Below, one piece after another: positions 17,210-22,176 of a DNA stretch of 31,495 nt (its first letter is position 1; every line of letters begins with the position of its first letter). This DNA is from a virus, in IMG/VR virus record IMGVR_UViG_3300017917_001824, positions 1 to 31,495 of that record; one strand, given 5' to 3'. The notes beneath the pieces are model-generated. The model did no database searches and was not told the DNA's origin. It saw only the letters and a list, made by a program, of their open reading frames with translations. The position numbers and the translations under genes are program-made.

Positions 17210-17399
17210 AGCTCCAACTCCCAAGAAGAATAAAATCATTGGTAGAGTTGCAACAATTGTAGCTGGTGCAGTTGGTACATTATTAACATTAGGTGTAGTA
17301 ACAGCACCTTTAGGAGTCACTATTCTTACAATTACTGGAGCAGTAGCTTCTAGTGTGGCTGTAATTAATGGTGCAAAAGTTGAAGAAATAGAAAAATAG
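17187..17399 (+). CDS. holin-like two-span membrane protein
   Basis: 70 residues. A basic N-terminus (QKFKAPTPKKNK) is followed by two hydrophobic segments, VATIVAGAVGTLLTLGVVTA and GVTILTITGAVASSVAVI, and a short charged tail (KVEEIEK). Small size, two spans and position at the end of the late block make a holin the best guess: it would open the inner membrane for the lysin. The lysin candidate itself lies about 4.8 kb downstream, beyond the cassette array. An intrinsic terminator follows 40 nt after the stop. Confidence 0.55.
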   Translation: MNLIQKFKAPTPKKNKIIGRVATIVAGAVGTLLTLGVVTAPLGVTILTITGAVASSVAVINGAKVEEIEK

Positions 17400-17408
17400 T
17401 TATATTTG
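17380..17408 (+). promoter_or_regulatory. weak promoter-like sequence at the end of the holin-like gene
   Basis: TTG (17380-17382), 18 nt, then TATATTTG (17401-17408), which matches TAnnTTTG. Transcription from here would meet the terminator at 17439 after about 50 nt, so it would make only a short RNA. It may be chance in AT-rich DNA. Confidence 0.25.
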
Positions 17409-17438
17409 CAATTTCATAAACACTTTTTTTGTTAGTTT

Positions 17439-17466
17439 AAACACCTCTTTTTGGGGTGTTTTTTTT
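17439..17466 (+). terminator. intrinsic terminator at the end of the late operon
   Basis: A 9-bp stem AAACACCTC with GGGGTGTTT (one G-T pair), loop TTTTT and a T tract to 17466. It separates the late genes from the promoter of the cassette array. Confidence 0.9.
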
Positions 17467-17488
17467 ATTTGTTAAATTATTTTACATA

Positions 17489-17522
17489 TTTTGTGTGTAT
17501 TAATATATTTTATGTATATTTG
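17489..17522 (+). promoter_or_regulatory. Bacteroidota promoter driving the cassette array
   Basis: TTTTG (17489-17493), 21 nt, then TATATTTG (17515-17522), a full match to the TTTG / TAnnTTTG consensus of Bacteroidota. Predicted transcription begins near 17529, just before the first half-site and the first cassette gene, and every array gene faces the same way, as with the Pc promoter of an integron. Confidence 0.75.
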
Positions 17523-17532
17523 CATAAATTAA

Positions 17533-17563
17533 TTAACGGTTTCGGGCTTGGCGAAGTTTTCGG
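17533..17563 (+). repeat. left-border half attC-like site
   Basis: TTAACGG followed by TTTCGGGCTTGGCGAAGTT, very like the left arm of the site at 21356 (AACGGTTTGCGGCTTTGCGA). I find no matching right arm before or inside the first gene. An AT-rich leader then leads to the ATG at 17582, the same layout as in the complete long sites. Confidence 0.55.
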
Positions 17564-17581
17564 AATTTAAAAATAAATATT

Positions 17582-17824
17582 ATGATTACGAAAGAACAAA
17601 TTACAGAAATATTAAATAACCACGCTGGTTATATTGACAGAAGCAGAACTGAACAAGCAGTTCATGAAGATAATTTTAATTATGTTGCAGACGAGATACT
17701 AAGTAAATTGAGCCAACATGATGTTATAAAAAACGAAGTTGCGGTTTGCTGTAAATGTTACTTAGGTCGCGGTTACATTTCTCTTTGTGAGAATTGCCTA
17801 AAAGCATTCACAAAAGCATGTTAG
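17582..17824 (+). CDS. first array gene: small protein with paired cysteines
   Basis: 80 residues. The first half is helical (MITKEQITEILNNHAGYIDR). The second half has CCKC, then CENC, then a terminal Cys, which suggests a small zinc-binding knuckle. It is the first gene after the promoter at 17489 and lies between the left half-site and the first complete site; the sequence just before that site (AACTGTTTTATAAC) should pair with the start of its own cassette, but I find only a doubtful partner inside the gene (GTTATATTGACAG at 17628). Function unknown. Confidence 0.6.
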   Translation: MITKEQITEILNNHAGYIDRSRTEQAVHEDNFNYVADEILSKLSQHDVIKNEVAVCCKCYLGRGYISLCENCLKAFTKAC

Positions 17825-17837
17825 CAAACTGTTTTAT

Positions 17838-18016
17838 AACGTATCGGTGCTATACGATGTGGCGGATTTTCAGCAGAAAGCCCAATACGAAGCCCCAAAG
17901 TTGAATTTAAAATAAATGTTTAATCGAAGCACAAATGTTCGGTTTAGCACCACACTTTAATAGATGCATAGGCGTTCAATTAACCACGAAACCCGCCATA
18001 TTGCCTATGTGCTGTT
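17838..18016 (+). repeat. attC-like site 1
   Basis: Left arm AACGTATCGGTGCTATACGA continuing to GGCGG; right arm CCGCCATATTGCCTATGTGC then TGTT. The arms pair over about 20 positions with mismatches. The loop of about 120 nt contains an AT-rich leader and an ATG (17916) opening a frame of only 14 codons. This covers most of the gene-free stretch 17825-18047. Confidence 0.7.
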
Positions 18017-18047
18017 ATAGGTAGGGCTTCTCACAAAATTAAAGACA

Positions 18048-18284
18048 ATGATGACACCAAAAGAAAAAGCAGATGAGCTATTCAGTAAAATGGATATGAT
18101 AATTTACACTGACCAAGATAATTGGAAAAGCCAATGTATTAGATGCGCTTTGATAGCAGTTGAAGAAATACTGCAAGAAGTTCCAGAAGAAATATTAGAC
18201 ACTTATAAGGGTGAAATTAATTTTGTAGATAATGAAAGGTATGAATTTTGGCAAAATGTTAAATTAGAACTGGAACGGCTTTAG
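18048..18284 (+). CDS. cassette 2: small conserved protein
   Basis: 78 residues: MTPKEKADELFSKMDMIIY, a middle CIRCALIAVEEILQEV and a C-terminal YEFWQNVKLELERL. I recognise this style from short hypothetical proteins that are common in Bacteroidota phages and cassettes; no function is known. The unit begins GTTATAGGTAGGGCT at 18014 and ends with AGCCTTACCTATAAC at 18297, complementary at 14 of 15 positions. Two ATG codons in a row (18048, 18051) make the exact start uncertain by one residue. Confidence 0.7.
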   Translation: MMTPKEKADELFSKMDMIIYTDQDNWKSQCIRCALIAVEEILQEVPEEILDTYKGEINFVDNERYEFWQNVKLELERL

Positions 18285-18294
18285 CCTTACCTAT

Positions 18295-18420
18295 AACGTC
18301 CGAGTGCTTTGCGTTCGGGCGGGATTATTAACCACTAAAGCAAATTTGAAAAATGAAAGATGAATTAACCATAAATGTTCAATCGGAGCAAGTCGCCCCG
18401 CCTGACGCAAAACACTTGTT
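18295..18420 (+). repeat. attC-like site 2 (supplies a start codon)
   Basis: Left arm AACGTCCGAGTGCTTTGCGT then GGGCGGG; right arm CCCCGCCTGACGCAAAACAC then TTGTT. AGTG, TTTGCGT and GGCGGG pair between arms, with extra bases on the left. The loop carries the ATG (18353) of the next gene. Length 126 nt, equal to site 7. Confidence 0.75.
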
Positions 18421-18742
18421 ACCTGCCGTGCTTTTGGATGATGAAGGTTATCCAACGGAGGAGTGGCTGCAATACCTTAGAACCTATAAGCCTGATGAAA
18501 GTTTGCCTTTGCTTACGTTCGTGCAAATGGTGCTTGTTTATGGTTGGTATATGTCAGATTGGGGATTTGTTTTACACCGAAAATACAAAGGTAAACGTAA
18601 ACTTGAATTACATACAGGCGGATGGAGCGGAAATGAAGAAACTATTGCAGCCATTAAATCGAATATGTGGCTTACTCACTTTCAAATGAGATATGTCATG
18701 TGGCGAACAGGTGGTCATTATTACTTTGAGTTGTCTGTCTGA
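18353..18742 (+). CDS. cassette 3: conserved phage hypothetical protein
   Basis: 129 residues. From residue 31 the sequence (EGYPTEEWLQYLRTYKPDES, then YKGKRKLELHTGGWSGNEET and a closing TGGHYYFEL) matches a family of unknown function that I recognise from many tailed phages. The first 22 residues (ending APPDAKHLL) are translated from attC-like site 2, upstream of the cassette boundary at 18418. The first internal Met is residue 59, inside the conserved part, so translation must begin in the site or at a GTG/TTG just after the boundary. The N-terminus shares DAKxLLPAV with the methyltransferase at 20590 because both cross similar sites. Confidence 0.72.
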   Translation: MKDELTINVQSEQVAPPDAKHLLPAVLLDDEGYPTEEWLQYLRTYKPDESLPLLTFVQMVLVYGWYMSDWGFVLHRKYKGKRKLELHTGGWSGNEETIAAIKSNMWLTHFQMRYVMWRTGGHYYFELSV

Positions 18743-18755
18743 TAGCATAGCAGCT

Positions 18756-18812
18756 AACGTTTTGCAACTTGGCGAACCTAAACACGGTACGTTTTTTCGC
18801 CAAATTGCTGTT
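18756..18812 (+). repeat. attC-like site 3 (compact)
   Basis: 57 nt, the length of a textbook attC. Left arm AACGTTTTGCAACTTGGCGA, right arm TTCGCCAAATTGCTGTT. GCAA and TTGGCGAA pair with the right arm, with five extra bases after AAC on the left against one before GTT on the right. The loop is about 15 nt and has no start codon. Confidence 0.8.
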
Positions 18813-18866
18813 ATGTATCAGTATGGCGAGTTTAACGAGAATAATAATTAAAAAAAGAAAAGATCG

Positions 18867-19313
18867 ATGGAAAAAAAGAAAATAGCAATGTATGATTTAG
18901 AAGGTAATTTACTTGAAGTGTTAGAAGGTAATGGATTTTCAGATATAGCAAGACAAATAAAAATTAAATCTCCTTCTTGCATATCTAAGTGTGTAAAAGG
19001 AGAAATAATACAGTCACATTTTAGACAATTTAGAATTGTTAGTAATGACAATGTAATTGAAAAACTACCATCTGCTTATGGTTATAGTCAAGGAAATAAA
19101 AGGAATATAATTCATAAATTTTATAAAGGCAAGTATATTTGCACATATGAAAATATGTATGATGCTGAATATAAAACAGGAATTAAACAAAGTTATATTT
19201 CCTATGTATTATCTAATAAGAGAAAATCAGCAGGAGGATTTAATTGGTATAAAGCAGAATTATTTGAAACATTAATTTATATTGGAAAAATGGAAAATCC
19301 ATTTAAAAAATAA
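18867..19313 (+). CDS. cassette 4: NUMOD-like DNA-binding protein
   Basis: 148 residues with two similar segments: MYDLEGNLLEVLEGNGFSDI through a CISKCVKGE turn to HFRQFRI (residues about 8-55), and KFYKGKYICTYENMYDAEYK through YISYVLSNKRKSAGGFNW (residues about 83-130). Each resembles a NUMOD1-type module (a short beta pair followed by a helix-turn-helix) that normally accompanies homing nucleases, yet no GIY-YIG or HNH nuclease motif is present. It may therefore be a stand-alone DNA-binding relic or regulator. Unit ends match: GTTATGTATCAGTATGGC against GCCATATTGTACATAAC with one gap and few mismatches. Confidence 0.65.
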   Translation: MEKKKIAMYDLEGNLLEVLEGNGFSDIARQIKIKSPSCISKCVKGEIIQSHFRQFRIVSNDNVIEKLPSAYGYSQGNKRNIIHKFYKGKYICTYENMYDAEYKTGIKQSYISYVLSNKRKSAGGFNWYKAELFETLIYIGKMENPFKK

Positions 19314-19381
19314 GTGCGTTGGATTTTCTTTTTCCTGCGATAAATATTAATCGAAGTGAGAATATTAGCCATATTGTACAT

Positions 19382-19492
19382 AACGGTTCGGCAGGGTTTA
19401 AAAAAGCACTTACCTGTCGGCTCGCACAAAGTTAATTAAGTGCATAAAACTTTCGGTTACCACAGACTCCCTGCTTTTGCATAGGTGCTGTT
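19382..19492 (+). repeat. attC-like site 4
   Basis: Left arm AACGGTTCGGCAGGGTTT, right arm CCCTGCTTTTGCATAGGTGC then TGTT. GCAGGG pairs with CCCTGC. The left arm seems to lack the partner of GCATAGGTGC, so it may have suffered a small deletion. Its right arm is very like that of site 9. It fills most of the gene-free stretch 19314-19516, where I see nothing else. Confidence 0.6.
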
Positions 19493-19516
19493 ATAAGCCG
19501 TTTTATTCAAATTATT

Positions 19517-19831
19517 ATGTTTAACAAAACTTACGAATTTAAGAAAATTAAAAAAGAATTAGAAACAATCAAGGTGTTAGATAAATATGCTTTGTTTGAA
19601 TGTTATGGGGATTCAATTGCTACTTTTGGTTATCGTGAAAACGGGACTTATCATCAATTTTGCGTAATTTGTGATGATGACTTTTCAAGAGAAATTCAGA
19701 TTTCAGATTTACTCGAATTAAAACGAATAACATTTTTTAGTCATGTTGTTTTTTTAGAGCAGTCAAGAAAAGCAGATGAACAAATTGCTTCTGTTTCTTG
19801 GTCAATGTATGAGAATAGCGGTCTTAATTAA
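19517..19831 (+). CDS. cassette 5: hypothetical protein
   Basis: 104 residues, acidic, mixed alpha-beta: an N-terminal helix (MFNKTYEFKKIKKELETIKV) and then strands (YALFECYGDSIATFGYRENG; HQFCVICDDDFSREIQISDL). There is no membrane segment or known motif. The unit starts GTTATAAGCCGTTTTATT and ends AATTAAATGGCTTATAAC, complementary at 16 of 18 positions. The gene has its own ATG 24 nt after the boundary, so it does not depend on the upstream site for its start. Function unknown. Confidence 0.65.
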   Translation: MFNKTYEFKKIKKELETIKVLDKYALFECYGDSIATFGYRENGTYHQFCVICDDDFSREIQISDLLELKRITFFSHVVFLEQSRKADEQIASVSWSMYENSGLN

Positions 19832-19840
19832 ATGGCTTAT

Positions 19841-19887
19841 AACGGAACGCAAGTAGGCATCCGTTTTAATGGTGCTTACTTGCTGTT
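19841..19887 (+). repeat. attC-like site 5 (shortest)
   Basis: 47 nt. Left arm AACGGAACGCAAGTAGGCAT, right arm GGTGCTTACTTGCTGTT. GCAAGTA pairs perfectly with TACTTGC; the left spacer after AAC has five bases against one on the right. Loop about 10 nt. Confidence 0.8.
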
Positions 19888-19932
19888 ATCGGATAGTAAA
19901 GGCTACGAAATTAAAATACTAAAATTTAAAAT

Positions 19933-20130
19933 ATGAAACAGAAATTTTTATTTATTAAAATGCTTTGGATGGTTCTTAGAAACAAGGAAAGTGGTTGGAT
20001 GTTCTTTAGAATGACAGAGCAACAACAAGAGGATTTTTTAAACGGCAGAAAAGATATTGACATTACATTTAGATATGTAGGAATGGATAAAAGAGTTGTT
20101 GCGAAAGTTGTGGAACGGTTACAGAAGTAG
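19933..20130 (+). CDS. cassette 6: small basic protein
   Basis: 65 residues. MKQKFLFIKMLWMVLRN is hydrophobic with basic residues, then a soluble part follows (MTEQQQEDFLNGRKDIDITF; a closing KVVERLQK). The stop TAG lies inside the cassette-end repeat: GTTATCGGATAGTAAAGGCTAC at the start, and at the end a complement with the same sequence apart from a three-base difference. This is the longest start-end match in the array (about 20 positions). Function unknown. Confidence 0.6.
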   Translation: MKQKFLFIKMLWMVLRNKESGWMFFRMTEQQQEDFLNGRKDIDITFRYVGMDKRVVAKVVERLQK

Positions 20131-20144
20131 CCTTTATTTCCGAT

Positions 20145-20473
20145 AACGAAAGACGATAAGCGAAGAAATTAAGGCGAATAAATAACTAAAAATATGAACG
20201 ATGAAGGATTTAAAAATTAGAGTAAGTAACATGGATGAACAGTCAATTGTTTATCAGCTACTTGAAAAATTAGGATATGATAAACTTTGGTATAAAAAAT
20301 CAAATGCACATAAGTTTATTTTTGCTGATAAAAACGGTGAAATAGGAATTGGAGTAAGTAAAGATTCTAAAAACTTTGAAAAATCTGAACACATGGAAAC
20401 TGATGTTTTAGGATTGCAAAAAATGTTGGATGAACACGAATCTAAGCCTTAATTATTTTGCTTATCGTGTGTT
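20145..20473 (+). repeat. attC-like site 6 with a whole gene in its loop
   Basis: Left arm AACGAAAGACGATAAGCGAA extending to AATTAAGGC (20174); right arm GCCTTAATTATTTTGCTTAT then CGTGTGTT. CGATAAGC and AATTAAGGC pair between arms. The 329-nt span encloses the gene at 20201-20452. The unit that follows (20471-20513, GTTAGTAGTAAG to TTACTACTAAC) is only 43 nt and has no gene. Confidence 0.65.
20201..20452 (+). CDS. gene inside site 6: hypothetical protein
   Basis: 83 residues: MKDLKIRVSNMDEQSIVYQL, then a LEKLGYDKLWYKK segment, then HKFIFADKNGEIGIGVSKDS and an acidic C-terminus. The predicted order is strand, helix, strand, strand, helix. No motif is recognisable. It lies wholly between the two arms of the palindrome 20145-20473, and its final codons (SKP, stop) run into the right arm. 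That is unusual for an attC-type site, whose loop is normally non-coding. An ATG at 20194 in another frame gives only eight codons, so 20201 is the start. Confidence 0.62.
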   Translation: MKDLKIRVSNMDEQSIVYQLLEKLGYDKLWYKKSNAHKFIFADKNGEIGIGVSKDSKNFEKSEHMETDVLGLQKMLDEHESKP

Positions 20474-20510
20474 AGTAGTAAGCGATAGCGACCCGTTTAG
20501 GGTTACTACT

Positions 20511-20636
20511 AACGTTTTGCGGCTTTGCGTTCGTTGGGGTTTCCCAGCACTAAAGCCGATAAGGAGTACAAATTTTAATTTAAGCACAAATGATTATAGA
20601 AAGCACTAAAGCCCCCAATGACGCAAAACCGCTGTT
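20511..20636 (+). repeat. attC-like site 7 (supplies a start codon)
   Basis: Left arm AACGTTTTGCGGCTTTGCGT then TTGGGG; right arm CCCCAATGACGCAAAACCGC then TGTT. GCGG, TTTGCGT and TTGGGG pair between arms. AGCACTAAAGCC occurs twice in the loop (about 20546 and 20610). The ATG of the methyltransferase (20590) lies in this site, which covers the gene-free stretch 20514-20589. Confidence 0.78.
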
Positions 20637-21330
20637 ACCAGCAGTGCCTTCATCGGAGGTTTATTTGGAAGATTGTGTAAAGGCATTAAAACGCTTTAAC
20701 GATAAGCATTTTGACTTGGCAATAGTTGACCCGCCCTATGGGATTGGCTTTGATAGAGAAAATCCTACTATGAGTGCAGGAGTGCGAAAGGATGGGACTA
20801 AGAGGAAAATGGCAAGTTGGAGTAACCCAAAAGAAAAAGGATATACTAAAAAGGATTGGGACAAGGAAACGCCAAGCGAGGAATACTGGAATGAATTAAT
20901 GAGAGTATCTAAAAATCAAATTATTTGGGGTGGTAACTATTTTACGGACTATTTAAAGCCACACGGTGGGTGGATTGTGTGGGAAAAAGGAGTTCCTGAA
21001 GGTATGAGTTTATCACAGGCGGAATTGGCTTGGAATAGTTGCTTAAATAGTGTGAGAATTGTAAAAGTTTTATGGGCTGGATATAAAAAAGCGGATAATG
21101 AAGATAGATTTCATCCAACGCAAAAGCCTGTTAGATTATACGATTGGATATTACTGAACTTTGCAAAGCCAAATGATTTGATTTTAGATACCCATTTAGG
21201 AAGTGGAAGCAGTAGGATTGCAGCGTATAAAGGCGGGTTCAACTTTGTAGGGTTTGAAATAGACCAAGAATATTATGAGAAACAAGAAAAGCGTTTTAAT
21301 GACTTTAAATCACAACTACGGTTATTTTAG
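20590..21330 (+). CDS. cassette 8: DNA methyltransferase (N6-adenine or N4-cytosine)
   Basis: 246 residues. Catalytic DPPY lies at residues 47-50 (LAIVDPPYGIGFD), HPTQKP at 175-180, and the SAM-binding motif DTHLGSGSS at 200-208, followed by GFEIDQEYYEKQEKRF. DPPY before the SAM motif is the beta-class order. It probably methylates phage or host DNA and protects from restriction. The first 15 residues (MIIESTKAPNDAKPL) come from attC-like site 7; the first internal Met is residue 61, after the catalytic motif, so the start is either this ATG or a GTG just past the boundary. Unit ends GTTACCAGCAGTGCC and GGCATTGCTGGTAAC match at 14 of 15. Confidence 0.88.
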   Translation: MIIESTKAPNDAKPLLPAVPSSEVYLEDCVKALKRFNDKHFDLAIVDPPYGIGFDRENPTMSAGVRKDGTKRKMASWSNPKEKGYTKKDWDKETPSEEYWNELMRVSKNQIIWGGNYFTDYLKPHGGWIVWEKGVPEGMSLSQAELAWNSCLNSVRIVKVLWAGYKKADNEDRFHPTQKPVRLYDWILLNFAKPNDLILDTHLGSGSSRIAAYKGGFNFVGFEIDQEYYEKQEKRFNDFKSQLRLF

Positions 21331-21355
21331 CGGTGTCGGTTCTGGCATTGCTGGT

Positions 21356-21438
21356 AACGGTTTGCGGCTTTGCGAAGTTGCTTAAATAAATTAAATATGA
21401 AACAATACAGATTGATACAATTTTGCAAAGCCGCTGTT
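21356..21438 (+). repeat. attC-like site 8
   Basis: Left arm AACGGTTTGCGGCTTTGCGA then AGTTG; right arm CAATTTTGCAAAGCCGCTGTT. GCGGCTTTGC pairs exactly with GCAAAGCCGC. The 83-nt site carries an AT-rich leader and the ATG at 21397 of the next small frame. Confidence 0.82.
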
Positions 21439-21549
21439 AGCGGTAGGTTCGTTCCTTTTAGATATTATCTCACAGAGTTTTTCTGTTGGGTTGTATGTGG
21501 AATTGATTACTATAAGAATTATAGGAGGTTTTACAGAACTGACCGCTAA
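21397..21549 (+). CDS. cassette 9: small 50-residue frame
   Basis: 50 residues, aromatic and basic (MKQYRLIQFCKAAVSGRFVP, ending FYRTDR). The start lies in the loop of site 8, and the TAA stop is formed by the CTAAC at the edge of site 9, so the frame spans the whole unit (21436-21550). The unit ends match: GTTAGCGGTAGGTTC against GAACTGACCGCTAAC with two mismatches. It could equally be a cassette whose gene is not protein-coding; the even filling of the unit is the only support. No family recognised. Confidence 0.4.
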   Translation: MKQYRLIQFCKAAVSGRFVPFRYYLTEFFCWVVCGIDYYKNYRRFYRTDR

Positions 21550-21668
21550 CGGCTGACGCTATACGAAGGCAGGGTTAAGATGCACTCCCTTTCAGCCTTA
21601 AATAAATGATAAAAGATGTACGAACGCTCACTTTAGCAGTACGCCCCTGCTTTTGTATAGCGTATGTT
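21548..21668 (+). repeat. attC-like site 9
   Basis: Left arm AACGGCTGACGCTATACGAA then GGCAGGG; right arm CCCCTGCTTTTGTATAGCGT then ATGTT. ACGCTATAC and GCAGGG pair between arms. The loop holds ATG at 21606 opening 24 codons that run across the boundary. This site covers the gene-free stretch 21550-21690. Confidence 0.78.
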
Positions 21669-21690
21669 ATAGGGCGTTAATCTTTGAAAA

Positions 21691-21894
21691 ATGAACTTAA
21701 TAGAAGGATTACAAGAAGAAATTAAAAGGGTAAACGAAATTATTAAAGAATATGATGAGTTACCAAGTGGTGCAGGAGCTTTCGCTTCTGCAATGATGAA
21801 AGGCAGTATAAAGATTGCAGAAAAAGCCATCGCAAATATGGACACGGTAGCAATGTTGTCTGCAATTAAAGATTTAAAGGAGTACGAGCTTTAA
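21691..21894 (+). CDS. cassette 10: small conserved helical protein
   Basis: 67 residues: MNLIEGLQEEIKRVNEIIKE, YDELPSGAGAFASAMMKGSI and a C-terminal MLSAIKDLKEYEL. The central LPSGAGAFASAMM pattern is one I recognise from short hypothetical proteins of Bacteroidota, function unknown. The stop codon falls in the end repeat; unit ends GTTATAGGGCGTTAA and TTAATGCCCTATAAC match at 14 of 15. Its own ATG follows the boundary by 23 nt. Confidence 0.68.
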   Translation: MNLIEGLQEEIKRVNEIIKEYDELPSGAGAFASAMMKGSIKIAEKAIANMDTVAMLSAIKDLKEYEL

Positions 21895-21902
21895 TGCCCT
21901 AT

Positions 21903-21925
21903 AACTTACTTATTGGCGAAATTTT
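21903..21925 (+). repeat. right-border half attC-like site
   Basis: AACTTACTTATTGGCGAAAT resembles the left arm of site 3 (TTGGCGAA) and closes cassette 10. No right arm is found downstream. An AT-rich leader then leads to the ATG at 21940, as at the left border. Confidence 0.5.
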
Positions 21926-21939
21926 AATACACTTAAATC

Positions 21940-22164
21940 ATGCGTGTTTACTTACAATTTTCTTGCAAATACACCCTTAATTTTAACCATAATTATGTGT
22001 TGGTTGAAAATTATAATTTTTTAGTAAATTTGAAGACAAATAGAATTTTAAAACAAGTAACAAAAGGAGGTTCGATTGGTTATGTTATCGAAAATAAGTT
22101 TTATTCACTAACTAAATTTCGGGATTGTTTAGTAAAAATAGAAAAAAGTAAATGCCCATTTTAA
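21940..22164 (+). CDS. small conserved phage protein at the right edge of the array
   Basis: 74 residues. The core (NLKTNRILKQVTKGGSIGYV, then IENKFYSLTKFRDCLVKIEK) resembles a short protein family of flavobacterial phages of unknown function, built of small beta strands with one helix. Its start region follows the solitary half-site directly, so the first residues (MRVYLQFSC) may have been changed by the event that formed the border. It probably belongs to the phage backbone and precedes the lysin gene by 12 nt. Confidence 0.62.
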   Translation: MRVYLQFSCKYTLNFNHNYVLVENYNFLVNLKTNRILKQVTKGGSIGYVIENKFYSLTKFRDCLVKIEKSKCPF

Positions 22165-22176
22165 AACTAAAGTAAA

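Larger units (their letters stand above)
17533..21925 (+). mobile_element. integron-like gene cassette array without integrase
   Basis: Ten small-gene units are separated by nine complete imperfect palindromes of the form TAACG...TGTTA, with one solitary left half-site at each edge. Two relations hold. First, the arms within a site pair with each other, with more unpaired bases on the left arm than on the right. Second, the bases after GTT at the start of a unit are complementary to those before AAC at the end of the same unit, over about 11-20 bp, while neighbouring units differ. The second relation is the known mark of integron cassettes, whose circular form carries both halves of its own attC site. 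All genes face right from one promoter. No tyrosine recombinase is in the window. Confidence 0.75.

Noticed and set aside
17628-17645. GTTATATTGACAG inside the first array gene as the start boundary of cassette 1
   Set aside because: It partly matches the cassette end (complement of CTGTTTTATAAC), but with several mismatches, and the bases before it do not pair with the half-site arm at 17533.
18375-18689. A second open frame of 104 codons overlapping the gene at 18353
   Set aside because: It lies wholly inside a gene with recognisable conserved sequence, and its product is rich in Cys and Leu like out-of-frame translation.
21606-21680. 24-codon frame starting in the loop of site 9
   Set aside because: It stops just after the boundary and the real gene of that cassette begins at 21691 in its own frame.
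18014-21905. Unit-end inverted repeats as ends of insertion sequences or MITEs
   Set aside because: There is no transposase and no target duplication, and the repeats differ from one unit to the next, which fits cassettes and not copies of one transposon.
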